Shown piece by piece: positions 1 through 8,350 of a DNA stretch of 64,000 bases. The stretch's first letter is position 1; each line of letters starts with the position of its first letter. Under the pieces are notes generated by a model. The model saw only the letters and a program-made list of their open reading frames with translations, did no database searches and was not told the origin of the DNA. Both the position numbers and the translations under genes were made by a program. The stretch lies in contig CAYUKA010000004.1 in NCBI GenBank assembly GCA_964445195.1, forward strand, positions 60,674-124,673, in the 5' to 3' direction. The DNA is from UM-FILTER-47-13 sp964445195 (GTDB lineage: Bacteria > Pseudomonadota > Alphaproteobacteria > Micavibrionales > Micavibrionaceae).

Positions 1-23
1 TCCTCAAAATAATCAAAACTCAT
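1..23 (-). CDS. 5' end of an unidentified gene, truncated by the window edge
   Basis: Only the first seven codons are inside the window, reading MSFDYFE on the minus strand. The ATG at 21-23 is preceded on its own strand by a purine-rich AGAGAGG ribosome binding site, and no stop occurs before the edge. It lies downstream of the Fur-family gene in the same orientation and could be co-transcribed with it. Too little is visible to name a family. Confidence 0.4.
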
Positions 24-106
24 GAAAGCCTCTCTTTTATAAACGTAAATGCATGAGTGAACGCCAGTTTACGCCCACCTTAGCATTATGTCAAATTTAT
101 AAGGGG

Positions 107-511
107 TTAATGTTTGATTTTCTTGCCGTAAAGCTCAAGCCGGCACTCAACCAACTCATAGCCAAGCTTACGGGCTATATCGGCTTTCATATCCTCGATT
201 TCCTGGTTCTGGAACTCGATAACCTCGCCGTTCTCAATATCAATCAAATGATGGTGATGCTCGGTATTCAGCTCATAACGCGCAAAATTCTCTTTAAATT
301 CATGCCGGACAACAACGCCCATTTCATCAAGCATATTCAGCGTCCGGTAAACAGTCGCCATGCTGATTGACGGATCAGCCGCCTTGGCACGTTCATAAAC
401 ATCCTCAACAGACGGATGATCCTCTGCCTCATCGAGTACTTTCAAAATTGTGCGGCGCGGGGCCGTCATTTTCAGGCCAGCCTCTATGCAACGCTGTTCA
501 AGATTGGTCAT
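107..511 (-). CDS. fur: Fur-family metalloregulator (Fur/Mur type)
   Basis: A 134-residue ferric-uptake-regulator family repressor, expected to bind DNA as a metal-loaded dimer and control metal uptake. The N-terminal winged helix has the family signature around TAPRR (16-20) and MATVYRTLNML (51-61). The dimerisation/metal domain starts with HHHH at 85-88, followed by IDIENGEVIEF and ending in LGYELVECRLELYGK, the pattern of alphaproteobacterial Fur/Mur. The C-terminal CxxC zinc motifs of E. coli Fur are absent, and the only cysteines (C8, and one in the final strand) are not paired. In many alphaproteobacteria this subtype responds to manganese (Mur) rather than iron; which applies here cannot be read from the sequence. 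The start is ATG at 509-511. Confidence 0.9.
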   Translation of the reverse strand: MTNLEQRCIEAGLKMTAPRRTILKVLDEAEDHPSVEDVYERAKAADPSISMATVYRTLNMLDEMGVVVRHEFKENFARYELNTEHHHHLIDIENGEVIEFQNQEIEDMKADIARKLGYELVECRLELYGKKIKH

Positions 512-561
512 ACTTAATTAGCCATTGTTAGAATCATACGTATCGTTGCCATAGGTTAAAT

Positions 562-2136
562 TTATTCGGCACTTCCGGCAAGCTCAACTTCGTTTCCATC
601 ATTTGTCTGGCGGAACGGCGCTAAGGGCGAGCCTCTTTGCTCCTTATTTTTCGGCTGCAGGCGTGCCGCGGGAAATATGACGGTCACTGTTGTGCCCTTC
701 CCCTCATCCGACTCCAGCTGCAGCATGCCGTCATGCAGTTCAGCCATCGCTTTAGCAAGTGGCAGGCCCAGACCCGTTCCCTGCATCTTGTTGTCCTCAT
801 GGGGAATACTAACCTGTCCGAAAGGCTCCAGCGCATCTTTGATGCGTTCCCTGGGAATGCCGATCCCCATATCCTGCACAATCAGTTCCAGCGACTGATC
901 TTTTGCCTTGCGCGCTATAATGTCAATTGTACCGTCCGTGCGTGAATACTTCACTGCATTGCCGACCAGGTTGATCAGAATCTGGCGCACCAGACGCGGG
1001 TCAGCATATAAGGGCGGCAAGTCTTCTTCAACATGCTCTTCGATCTTCAAACCACTACTGAAAGCCCGCGAGGCCATCATCCGGGAAACCGACGCAACCA
1101 GATCAGCAACACTAAGATACTCTTCATCAAGTTCAACACGGCCGGCTTCGATTTTCGACATATCAAGGACTTCATTGATGATTTCCAGTAAATGCCGCGC
1201 GCTCAGGTGAATATCCGCAAGGTATTCCTTGTATTTTTCATTCCCCAGTTCGCCGAACGTTTCCTTCATCATCATCTCTGAAAAGCCGATAATCGCGTTT
1301 AACGGCGTGCGTAACTCATGGCTCATATTCGCAAGGAAAGCCGATTTCGTCTGATTAGCGGTATCAGCCTGTTCCTTGGCCAGTCGCAACGATAGCTCCA
1401 TCTGCTTACGCAGGGTAATATCCATGATCGTCGTGACCTGAAAGCGCCGCCCCTGGCTTAATTCCAGCGCCGCCGTAGTAAACAGGGCATTGGCGATATT
1501 CCCGTCTTTCCGTACAACTTTCATCTCGCCGGAGCTACGGATACCGCTGCGGATAAATTCGTCGTGGTTTCGCCGGGCCAGTTCGCGCTCGTCCTCTGCG
1601 ATAAGATGAAGGAAATCATGACCGATCAGGTCATCACGGCCCCAACCATAGATACGCACAAAACTGTCATTCACGCGGACAATACGCTGATCCTGATCCG
1701 TCACAACAATCCCGACCTCACTGACATCAAAGATCGAAGTAAGCATGGAAATCGCATCATCGCGTTCGCGCTGCAGGCTGTCAGCTTGTTGATCAACCGG
1801 TACGGACGTTACCAAAAACAAATCATCGGCAGCCGGACTGATGACCAGGCTGCCAATAACCAGTCCTTCGTTAACAGTTAAATGTGTATTCAGCGTTACA
1901 GGCCGCCTGTCTTTACCGGCTTTTTCCAACGCTTCAACAAGCGGTACCGCTACAGAGCCCTTAAGCAGCTCCTGCAACGGCATATCCTGTTTCACTTCTT
2001 CGGATAACAACGTTTTGCGCGCACCGGGATTCGCATCCAACAATACAAAGGCACCGGCATTATTTTTTCCGACAACCAAGGCCGGCATCGGTGTTGTTTC
2101 AAAAAACAGTTTATGATCAATAACTTGTTTATTCAC
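562..2136 (-). CDS. PAS-domain sensor histidine kinase
   Basis: A 524-residue soluble hybrid-less histidine kinase. The N-terminal region (1-115) looks like a degenerate PAS fold. A clear PAS domain with a PAC-like tail covers about 130-245 (VNDSFVRIYGWGRDDLIGHD). The HisKA dimerisation helix carries the phospho-acceptor H273 in MSHELRTPLN. The HATPase_c domain has an N box around N393, a G1 box DMGIGIP (422-428) and a G2 box GTGLGL (453-458), so all catalytic elements are present. No membrane segment is predicted, so the signal is probably cytoplasmic (redox, ligand or a partner). The start is GTG at 2134-2136. The gene ends 50 bases before fur, with no response regulator beside it, so its partner must be encoded elsewhere. 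The overall layout resembles the alphaproteobacterial PAS kinases that feed DivK/PleC-like relays, but that is only a resemblance. Confidence 0.9.
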   Translation of the reverse strand: MNKQVIDHKLFFETTPMPALVVGKNNAGAFVLLDANPGARKTLLSEEVKQDMPLQELLKGSVAVPLVEALEKAGKDRRPVTLNTHLTVNEGLVIGSLVISPAADDLFLVTSVPVDQQADSLQRERDDAISMLTSIFDVSEVGIVVTDQDQRIVRVNDSFVRIYGWGRDDLIGHDFLHLIAEDERELARRNHDEFIRSGIRSSGEMKVVRKDGNIANALFTTAALELSQGRRFQVTTIMDITLRKQMELSLRLAKEQADTANQTKSAFLANMSHELRTPLNAIIGFSEMMMKETFGELGNEKYKEYLADIHLSARHLLEIINEVLDMSKIEAGRVELDEEYLSVADLVASVSRMMASRAFSSGLKIEEHVEEDLPPLYADPRLVRQILINLVGNAVKYSRTDGTIDIIARKAKDQSLELIVQDMGIGIPRERIKDALEPFGQVSIPHEDNKMQGTGLGLPLAKAMAELHDGMLQLESDEGKGTTVTVIFPAARLQPKNKEQRGSPLAPFRQTNDGNEVELAGSAE

Positions 2137-2227
2137 TACAGGTAGCCCCAGCGCTTTATGCGCTATCCTTTATAATCGAATAAAAACCTTATGATTCCGT
2201 TACTTATTTAATTTTCATAAACTTGCA

Positions 2228-2884
2228 TCAGGCGTGCTTGGTGCCAAACAAACGGTCCCCCGCATCACCCAGACCCGGTATAATATAAGCATTCTCGTTC
2301 AGCCGCTCATCAAGGGCAGCCACATAAACCGGGATTTGCGGATAGGAATCCAGCAAGACCCTGACTCCCTCCGGTGCGGCTACCAAAGCCATAAAACGGA
2401 TTTTATCAGGGTCTGCGCCGTTTTTCACAAGGACATCAATCGCGTATTTGGACGAGTTGCCGGTCGCCAGCATCGGATCGACCAGAATAATCACACGCCC
2501 GGCCGGGTCGGGCATCTTGACCAGATATTCAACCGGCTGTTTTGTCCTTTCATCGCGATAAAGACCCACATGGCCAATACGCGCCGCCGGCATTAGCTCT
2601 TCCAGCCCTTCGGCCATTCCCAGTCCCGCGCGTAATATAGGTACGATCACCGGCTTACGCCCTTTAATAACCGGCGCCTCCATCGCCGCCATCGGCGTTT
2701 CAATTTCAGTCGTCGTCAAGGGTAACGGCCGGGTCAGCTCATAGCCCATCAAAAGCGAGATTTCCTTCAGCAGGAGTTTAAACATGACCTTGTTACAGCC
2801 AACATCACGCATCAGCGATAATTTATGCAGGATCAACGGATGATCCGCGACATGCAGATTGGGAAACTCTGGGTGTTGTCTCAT
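2228..2884 (-). CDS. upp: uracil phosphoribosyltransferase
   Basis: Converts uracil and PRPP to UMP in pyrimidine salvage. At 218 residues it is slightly longer than the usual 208-210. The PRPP-binding loop is VDPMLATGNS, and the uracil-binding C-terminus reads IPGLGDAGDRLFGTKHA, matching the conserved GDAGDR..GT end of the family. The N-terminal LxxLR-like region and VPILRAGLGM segment are also typical. The start is ATG at 2882-2884. The upstream GGDEF-like gene is in the same orientation, 90 bases away. No other purine or pyrimidine gene is nearby. Confidence 0.96.
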   Translation of the reverse strand: MRQHPEFPNLHVADHPLILHKLSLMRDVGCNKVMFKLLLKEISLLMGYELTRPLPLTTTEIETPMAAMEAPVIKGRKPVIVPILRAGLGMAEGLEELMPAARIGHVGLYRDERTKQPVEYLVKMPDPAGRVIILVDPMLATGNSSKYAIDVLVKNGADPDKIRFMALVAAPEGVRVLLDSYPQIPVYVAALDERLNENAYIIPGLGDAGDRLFGTKHA

Positions 2885-2974
2885 GTCCGGCGCTCTTCTG
2901 TTTTAATAGAATTTGCCGGAGAGTACCCGATTTTCCATGAAAAACAAACGGATTCTGTGTCTTTGTAGCCGAGG

Positions 2975-3883
2975 CTAGGAATCAGTATCAATGAAGCGCT
3001 GCAACGGGCTTTGCTCGTGATACTCCAAGGCCGTATCGCCTTCTTCATCCCATTTGTCGAGATCCTGTCGCATATTCGACAACAGATCATGCAGCGTATC
3101 GCCGGGAATCGGCTCAGCGACACAGTAAGACATAGTCAGGGGTATTTCACGGCTATCAGTACGGATAACAATATTCTCATCCGCCAGAAAACTGCGCAGA
3201 CGGTTCACCGCCGCGGTACCGCCAACAGCCTCGGCGTGTTTCAGGTTCATCACAAATTCGCAATCGCCGGAGCGGTAACCGTCGTCGAACGAACGGATAC
3301 ATTTTTTAATCATGCGGCCCAGCGTCGCCATAATCTGCTTGTGCTGGGCCTGATCGATCAGTGGCCGGAAATCCTCGTAATTATCGACCCGCGCCAGCGC
3401 CAATGTAAACGGGTTACCCCGCCGTGCCCGGCGCTCCAGCTCCCGGCCGATATCAATTTCCATGGCGTGGCGGCTCCGCAAACCCGTCTCAAGATCAAGA
3501 CCGCTATCGACCAGTGCGCAATCCTGCTCCAGACGACGCAGTTTAAAAATAAAGCTCTCATAAAGGCTGGTGAAGTTATCATATTCCGGAAATGTGATCT
3601 CATCATCAGTATAGGCCCTTTTGTCCATCAGGCCCGTTGCAACAATATGAAGCTCTTCGAACAGGCGTTTGAGGTCATTCAGTGTGACCGTCTCCATGAA
3701 ATCATAGCCTTCCGCCTCAGTCGCCCATTTTTGAAAACTCTCCGGCACGCCCGGCTTATCGGCACCTTTAAATACATCGGGAAACATGATGCGTTTATTA
3801 ACACGGCCGAGCCATTCCGCATGCTCATCGATAACCGGCGCTAACGCCTTGAGTTTACTATCAGCTTCGTAATTCAGAACCAT
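2975..3883 (-). CDS. degenerate GGDEF-domain protein
   Basis: A 302-residue soluble protein. The C-terminal half follows the GGDEF fold: TGLRSRHAMEIDI marks its start, PFTLALARVDNYEDF the first substrate-binding strand, and the signature loop follows YRS. The loop reads GDCEF rather than GGDEF or GGEEF, so one glycine and the metal-binding acidic residue are changed and cyclase activity is doubtful. The N-terminal ~130 residues are helical and carry a HAEW motif at about 20-23, which suggests a small sensory helical bundle; zinc binding in the manner of CZB domains is a guess. The protein most likely binds nucleotide or partners instead of making c-di-GMP. The start is ATG at 3881-3883. Confidence 0.75.
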   Translation of the reverse strand: MVLNYEADSKLKALAPVIDEHAEWLGRVNKRIMFPDVFKGADKPGVPESFQKWATEAEGYDFMETVTLNDLKRLFEELHIVATGLMDKRAYTDDEITFPEYDNFTSLYESFIFKLRRLEQDCALVDSGLDLETGLRSRHAMEIDIGRELERRARRGNPFTLALARVDNYEDFRPLIDQAQHKQIMATLGRMIKKCIRSFDDGYRSGDCEFVMNLKHAEAVGGTAAVNRLRSFLADENIVIRTDSREIPLTMSYCVAEPIPGDTLHDLLSNMRQDLDKWDEEGDTALEYHEQSPLQRFIDTDS

Positions 3884-3941
3884 ATGAAAAAGCGCCCGTT
3901 AAGGTTTTCCCTCTATACAATACAACGGAAATCTATGCGAA

Positions 3942-3981
3942 AGGTTAACAAGAAAAGGAAAGGTGTCTGCGCAGAAACACC
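3942..3981 (-). terminator. possible rho-independent terminator after the tgt-like gene
   Basis: On the minus strand, just downstream of the tgt-like stop, GGTG and CACC (3962-3981) flank a TCTGC/GCAGA inner stem with a two-base bulge. A T-rich run (TTTCCTTTTCTTG) follows. Stem quality is moderate, so this is a tentative call. Confidence 0.35.
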
Positions 3982-3997
3982 GATACCAAATAATATA

Positions 3998-5236
3998 TTA
4001 TGCGCCCAGCCATTCTTTTTCAAGCTGATCGAGCGTCCCGGCCTGAATAGCGTCCCGCACCTCGCGCATCAAAAGGTTGATCGTTGCGACATTGTGCTGG
4101 GCGACAAGCTGCATACCCAGCATTTCACCGGATTTGAGGAGATGATGGATGTACGCTTTAGAAAAATCACGTGAAGCCGGAATACCAAGCCGGGGATCGA
4201 GTGGCGCTTTATCATCACGGAACCGTGCGTTCATCAGGTTAATGCGCTCACCCGGATGCCCTTTAATCAGGGCCATACCGTGCCGGGCGATTCGCGTCGG
4301 GGTCACGCAATCAAACGTATCGATACCGAGCCGTACAAAATTAAACACGTCTTCAACACGCCCAATACCGAGCAAATGTGTAGGCCGGTCTTCACGCAGA
4401 CGCTGCATACACATATTCACCACATCGTACATCTCCGCCACGCTGCCGCCCAGCGACCCGCCGACGGCCGCCCCGAAGAACGGACGATCATTGACATAGG
4501 CGCAGCTCAGATCGCGCAAATCTTCGTAAACCCCGCCCTGGACGATACCAAACAACCCCTGCCGTCCGTCATGAGTTTCGGCAAACGCGGCCAGACTGCG
4601 ATCGCCCCAGCGGTGGCTGCGCTCCATTGACGCTGCGGTGTAATCCTTATCAACATGGTACGCGGTGCACTCATCAAGCTGATAGATCAGGTCAGCACCC
4701 AGCTTGCGCTGGATTTCCATTGACAGCTCAGGCGTCAGGGTCAGCATCTCACCGTCCCAATACGACTTGAACCGGGCGCCCTCCTCGGTGATTTTCAACA
4801 TCGTCTTGTTGCGACCGCCCTTGTTGCGGCCCTTGATCTCGTCAGCGACAGAACCGTGCCCCATTGAGAAGATCTGGAAACCGCCGGAATCGGTCATCAT
4901 CGGTCCGTCCCACTGCATAAAATCATGCAGCCCACCCATTTTTTCGACCAAATCGGCGCCCGGCTGGATCATGACATGATAGGTATTGGCGAGAATAATA
5001 TCGGTCTGCGCCTCACGCATCGCCGCCGGCGAAAGGTTCTTGATCGACGCCTTGGTGCCGCAAAAAATATAGTTGGGAGTCTCAATCGTGCCATGCGGTG
5101 TTTGCAAACGGCCTACCCGCGCCTGCCCGCCGGATGGGTCTTTGTGCACGATATCAAAGGCAAAACCCGGATAGTCCAGCGTCTCCGGCGGCGTTACGCG
5201 GATTTCCGGTTCTTTTTTGCGGCGGGGACGAGCCAT
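3998..5236 (-). CDS. tgt: Tgt-family tRNA-guanine transglycosylase lacking the zinc cysteines
   Basis: A 412-residue TIM-barrel protein of the tRNA-guanine transglycosylase family. Bacterial Tgt swaps guanine 34 of GUN-anticodon tRNAs for preQ1 in queuosine synthesis. Seen here: TDSGGFQ with D116, GIVQGG (230-235), and FDCVTPTRIARHG with D309 at the nucleophile position. The usual CxCxxC...H zinc site near the C-terminus is missing: the aligned stretch reads DPRLGIPAS (347-355), while the later histidine (H381, in AQHN) is kept. The GLAVGE-type base-recognition loop is also altered to GGSLGG (259-264) and loses its glutamate. The N-terminus is about 25 residues longer than usual and basic. 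It is either a diverged functional Tgt, an enzyme with another base specificity, or a paralogue. The start is ATG at 5234-5236. Confidence 0.85.
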   Translation of the reverse strand: MARPRRKKEPEIRVTPPETLDYPGFAFDIVHKDPSGGQARVGRLQTPHGTIETPNYIFCGTKASIKNLSPAAMREAQTDIILANTYHVMIQPGADLVEKMGGLHDFMQWDGPMMTDSGGFQIFSMGHGSVADEIKGRNKGGRNKTMLKITEEGARFKSYWDGEMLTLTPELSMEIQRKLGADLIYQLDECTAYHVDKDYTAASMERSHRWGDRSLAAFAETHDGRQGLFGIVQGGVYEDLRDLSCAYVNDRPFFGAAVGGSLGGSVAEMYDVVNMCMQRLREDRPTHLLGIGRVEDVFNFVRLGIDTFDCVTPTRIARHGMALIKGHPGERINLMNARFRDDKAPLDPRLGIPASRDFSKAYIHHLLKSGEMLGMQLVAQHNVATINLLMREVRDAIQAGTLDQLEKEWLGA

Positions 5237-5258
5237 AACGCTATCCTTATAAAAGTCA

Positions 5259-5276
5259 CCCCCGCACAGGCGGGGG
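5259..5276. repeat. REP-like GC-rich palindrome between rpmB and tgt
   Basis: CCCCCGC, a four-base loop and GCGGGGG form a perfect 7-bp stem in the 69-bp gap between rpmB and the tgt-like gene. The context (GTCA before, CCGAC after) resembles the dispersed short palindromes of many alphaproteobacteria and the inner arms of the element at 8221-8350. It may attenuate read-through from rpmB. No T-run follows. Confidence 0.5.
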
Positions 5277-5305
5277 CCGACAAATTGTTCAGCGATGAAC
5301 AGTCC

Positions 5306-5596
5306 TTACTTCGCTGCAGCCTGTGCCTTTTCGATCTGTTTGCGGACCGGGCGCATGGCCGGGTCGAGCTTGGTCGGCGCTGTTCCCAGCAACCAGGCGT
5401 CAAGGCCGCCCTTGTGTTCAATCGTGCGCAAACCGGCGGCAGAAGCGCGGATTTTCACATTACGCTTCAGCGTTTCGCTGTAAACGCTGGTGTCCTGAAT
5501 GTTCGGCAGGAACTGGCGCCGCGTCTTGTTTTGCGCGTGCGATACATTGTTCCCGGTCATCATGGCTTTACCTGTTACCATACAACGGCGGCTCAT
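5306..5596 (-). CDS. rpmB: 50S ribosomal protein L28
   Basis: A 96-residue ribosomal protein of the large subunit. The opening MSRRCMVTGK and the GNNVSHAQNKTRRQF segment are diagnostic of L28, and the centre (VKIRASAAGLRTIEHKGGLDAWL) matches the alphaproteobacterial form, which is longer than the 78-residue E. coli protein. The CxxC zinc motif of some L28 proteins is absent. The ATG at 5594-5596 is preceded by AAGGA on its strand. It is transcribed towards the tgt-like gene and separated from it by a short GC-rich palindrome. Confidence 0.97.
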   Translation of the reverse strand: MSRRCMVTGKAMMTGNNVSHAQNKTRRQFLPNIQDTSVYSETLKRNVKIRASAAGLRTIEHKGGLDAWLLGTAPTKLDPAMRPVRKQIEKAQAAAK

Positions 5597-5677
5597 GGTC
5601 TTTATCCTTGTTGTCTATCGTTTCTCAGAAACAGATGCGGAAAATAAGCGATGAAGGCCCTGTAAGTCAAGCTTTAT

Positions 5678-6706
5678 TCAAAAGAGCCACCCTGCCCACA
5701 GCAGGCTGCCCATCAGCGAGGCCATAAACAGCAGATGCGCCATCAGGCTGATATAAATGGCCCGGCGCAAGTGGCTTTGTTCCAGCCGGGCCGTCGCGCC
5801 GTCCGGACCGGTCCAGCCGCGCCTGATCGCACTCCCGTCCAGATCAGTCGATGGGCCGCCCAGACTGACATCCAGCGAATAAGCCATCGCCGTCAGCGGC
5901 AGACCGCCCTCATCATACGCGGCTTTGTTCCTGCCGAACAACTGCCCGGTAAAGGCACGGGTCATGCCCCCGGTCGGCGTGAACAGCCCTGCCAGCGCCA
6001 TGATAAAGCCGGCCAGCATGTGCGGCACAATCCCCATAAGCTTCTCCAGCGCCAGCGCCGTACGGCCAAAGCCCTTGGTAAAGCCGTCCCGCCCGAAACG
6101 CCAGGCGCAGAAAGACAGTCCGGCATAAAGATAAGCCCCCGGCAAACCAAACAGTAAGTACCACAGCAGCGGCGCCACCAGCCCTTTGTCGAAGCTGCGC
6201 GCCGCCAGCGCCATACCGGTGCGGGTCATGGCGTAGTCGTCAGTGCCGGAAAAATCAGTGCGCGTGGAGCGCGCAATTGTGAGGTATGCGCCCTTGCTGA
6301 CCTTTTTATCGCGCATCGCGAAATAAAGCTGTAACAGCGCAAACCAGACTGTACCGCCGGTTACAACCAGCGCAAGCAGCAGGATTTCGGTTAGATCGTA
6401 ATACGCAGCACGTACAGCCGCATCTTCGGCAAACAGCCCAATTCCGAATGACGCGACAACCATCATCATTGTAAAAACAAAGCCCCGGAAAAACAGGTCG
6501 GCCGCCGCACGGTCCCGGTTATCGAGCCGCCCGCCAATCCGGCCGAATGTCTTGTCGAATACCAGCCAGACAAAAGAATAGGCATGACCGTGCATCGGCC
6601 CGGTAATCATACCGACAATCCCGGCGAGCAACCACGCCGCCATCGCCACCGGAATCCGGTCCGGATCAAGCAACTGGCTATGAATTTCTATAAAAACATG
6701 TTCCAT
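5678..6706 (-). CDS. divergent CobD/CbiB-like membrane protein
   Basis: A 342-residue integral membrane protein with about five hydrophobic segments, including one at the extreme C-terminus. The second half follows CobD/CbiB, the adenosylcobinamide-phosphate synthase that attaches the aminopropanol arm to cobyric acid. Seen here: GLVAPLLWYLLFGLPGAYLY, then TPTGGMTRAF, and later LPLTAMAYSLDVSLGGP followed by a short loop and RRGWTG, the order expected for the family (VAPLF...GGPPGA...PNAG.P..AMAGALGV.LGG). The N-terminus differs from ordinary CbiB, and the SPNAG-like motif is degenerate. No other cobalamin gene is visible nearby, so a different role, as for the related AmpE group, is possible. 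The start is ATG at 6704-6706. Confidence 0.7.
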   Translation of the reverse strand: MEHVFIEIHSQLLDPDRIPVAMAAWLLAGIVGMITGPMHGHAYSFVWLVFDKTFGRIGGRLDNRDRAAADLFFRGFVFTMMMVVASFGIGLFAEDAAVRAAYYDLTEILLLALVVTGGTVWFALLQLYFAMRDKKVSKGAYLTIARSTRTDFSGTDDYAMTRTGMALAARSFDKGLVAPLLWYLLFGLPGAYLYAGLSFCAWRFGRDGFTKGFGRTALALEKLMGIVPHMLAGFIMALAGLFTPTGGMTRAFTGQLFGRNKAAYDEGGLPLTAMAYSLDVSLGGPSTDLDGSAIRRGWTGPDGATARLEQSHLRRAIYISLMAHLLFMASLMGSLLWAGWLF

Positions 6707-6859
6707 TACAGATGGTTACCACCGTATCGTTATCACAGGCAGGATATAGCAATACGGCCTTTATGCACAGGAGGTCACCGGAAAAAAGATTGCTGCGCTG
6801 CCAAAGGCCGTTTATTTAGGATATAATATTAGATAATAACAATAAATGGATAACGGATT

Positions 6860-8221
6860 GTGATTTATCATTTATATGAAATGCAACACGCGGCCCTGAC
6901 CCCTGCCCGCCTTGCGGCCGAGTTGACACGTACAGTCTACAGCCATCCGTATAACCCGCTGTCCTACACGCAGGTTGGCAGGACAATGGCCGCCAATGCT
7001 GAGTTGTTCGAGCGCATAACCAAGCGATTCGGTAAACCTGAGTTCGGCCTGATCGACACAACAATCGACGGCAAGGCTGTGCCGGTCATCGAAGACATCA
7101 TAGTGGAAAAGCCGTTCTGTCACTTGCTGCGTTTCAGGCGCGAAACGCGGCGCAAAGATCCAAAAGTCCTGGTCGTCGCCCCGCTGTCCGGGCACTTCTC
7201 CACATTGCTGCGCGGAACGGTCAAAGCCCTGCTGCCACATCATGACGTTTACATCACCGACTGGATCGACGCGCGCCTGGTGCCGCAGAATGAAGGCCGA
7301 TTCAATCTCGACGACTATATCGCCTATATTATCGATTTCCTGCATGAGCTCGGCCCCGACACGCATGTGATCGGCGTCTGCCAGCCAGCCGTACCGGTCT
7401 TTGCCGCCGTGGCGGTGATGGAGTCGCAGAACGACCCGTACTGCCCGCGCAGCATGACCCTGATGGGCGGGCCGATCGACCCGCGCGTCTCGAAAACCCA
7501 GGTGACGGAACTGGCAGAAACAAGGCCGCTGGAGTGGTTCGAGAATAATGTCATTTCCACCGTACCGATGTATTACCCCGGCGCAAGCCGTAAGGTTTAT
7601 CCCGGCTTCATCCAGCTGGGCGGCTTTATGTCAATGAATCTGGATCGTCATGTCGGCTCTCACATGCAGTTCTATCACCACCTTGTCATCGGCGATGGCG
7701 ACTCCGCCGCCGCGCACCGCAGATTCTACGACGAATATCTGTCTGTCATGGATATCGCGGCGGAGTTTTACCTGCAAACCGTGGAAACCGTTTTCCAGAA
7801 GCATTCCCTGCCGCTTGGTAAAATGGTCTGGACCGATCCGGAAACGGGGAAAAAGGTTCCCGTCGACCCGAAGCGGATAAAGAAGACCGCCTTGTTAACT
7901 GTCGAGGGCGAGCGCGATGATATCTCCGCCCACGGCCAGACTGCCGCCGCGCATGGCCTTTGTACAAACCTGCCGGCCAGCCGCCAGTATCACCATTTCC
8001 AGATGAGCGTCGGCCATTACGGTATCTTTAACGGGCGGCGCTGGCGTGGCGAAATCATGCCGCGTATCCGCCATTTCATTCGCAAGTTCGATAGTAAAGC
8101 CTCTGCTATATCTTCAAAGGACCTTGATAAGGTACCGGACATTGCACCCGAGAAATGGGATGAATCCAAGCACGGCATCAAAGCGTTGCGTAAACGCCTG
8201 AACATCAAGACCAAATCTTAG
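6860..8221 (+). CDS. phaZ: intracellular poly(3-hydroxybutyrate) depolymerase
   Basis: A 453-residue cytoplasmic alpha/beta hydrolase that degrades stored polyhydroxybutyrate granules. The start is GTG at 6860-6862, giving MIYHLYEMQHAAL, which matches the usual PhaZ N-terminus (M-x-Y-x-L-Y-E-x-Q). The nucleophile is a cysteine in the lipase-like box GVCQPAVPV. The aspartate lies in EGERDDIS and the histidine in GHYGIFNG. The segment PRSMTLMGGPIDPR is also typical. There is no signal peptide, as expected for the intracellular class. The stop codon is TAG, whose last base is the first base of an inserted palindromic element; without the insertion it would read TAA. A second, longer PhaZ-like gene follows downstream. 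Confidence 0.93.
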   Translation: MIYHLYEMQHAALTPARLAAELTRTVYSHPYNPLSYTQVGRTMAANAELFERITKRFGKPEFGLIDTTIDGKAVPVIEDIIVEKPFCHLLRFRRETRRKDPKVLVVAPLSGHFSTLLRGTVKALLPHHDVYITDWIDARLVPQNEGRFNLDDYIAYIIDFLHELGPDTHVIGVCQPAVPVFAAVAVMESQNDPYCPRSMTLMGGPIDPRVSKTQVTELAETRPLEWFENNVISTVPMYYPGASRKVYPGFIQLGGFMSMNLDRHVGSHMQFYHHLVIGDGDSAAAHRRFYDEYLSVMDIAAEFYLQTVETVFQKHSLPLGKMVWTDPETGKKVPVDPKRIKKTALLTVEGERDDISAHGQTAAAHGLCTNLPASRQYHHFQMSVGHYGIFNGRRWRGEIMPRIRHFIRKFDSKASAISSKDLDKVPDIAPEKWDESKHGIKALRKRLNIKTKS

Positions 8222-8350
8222 AGTCTGTTTCAAAACTCTCTCTCATTGCTTTTCCCGCGTAAGCGGGAATCTTTTAAAATCAACTCTAAAAGATCCCCGC
8301 TTACGCGGGGAAAGCAGTTTTGGTTATTTTCAGAGTTTTGAAACGGACTC
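8221..8350. mobile_element. MITE-like 130-bp palindromic element
   Basis: The left end GAGTCTGTTTCAAAACTCT (8221-8239) and the right end AGAGTTTTGAAACGGACTC (8332-8350) are inverted repeats with one mismatch. They are flanked by the direct triplet TTA (8218-8220 and 8351-8353), a likely target duplication. The interior is also palindromic: a TTCCCGCGTAAGCGGGAA hairpin on the left mirrors CCCCGCTTACGCGGGG on the right, followed and preceded by matching TCTTTTA / TAAAAGA. No coding capacity. The ends resemble IS5-family (IS427-like) termini, so it is probably a non-autonomous derivative moved in trans. Confidence 0.8.

Noticed and set aside
6859..6885. ATG at 6881 as the phaZ start
   Set aside because: The GTG at 6860 gives the conserved PhaZ N-terminus (M-x-Y-x-L-Y-E). 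The later ATG would remove it.
8221..8350. Rho-independent terminator of phaZ
   Set aside because: Although palindromic, the ends, the TTA duplication and the length fit an inserted element better. It may still act as a terminator by structure.
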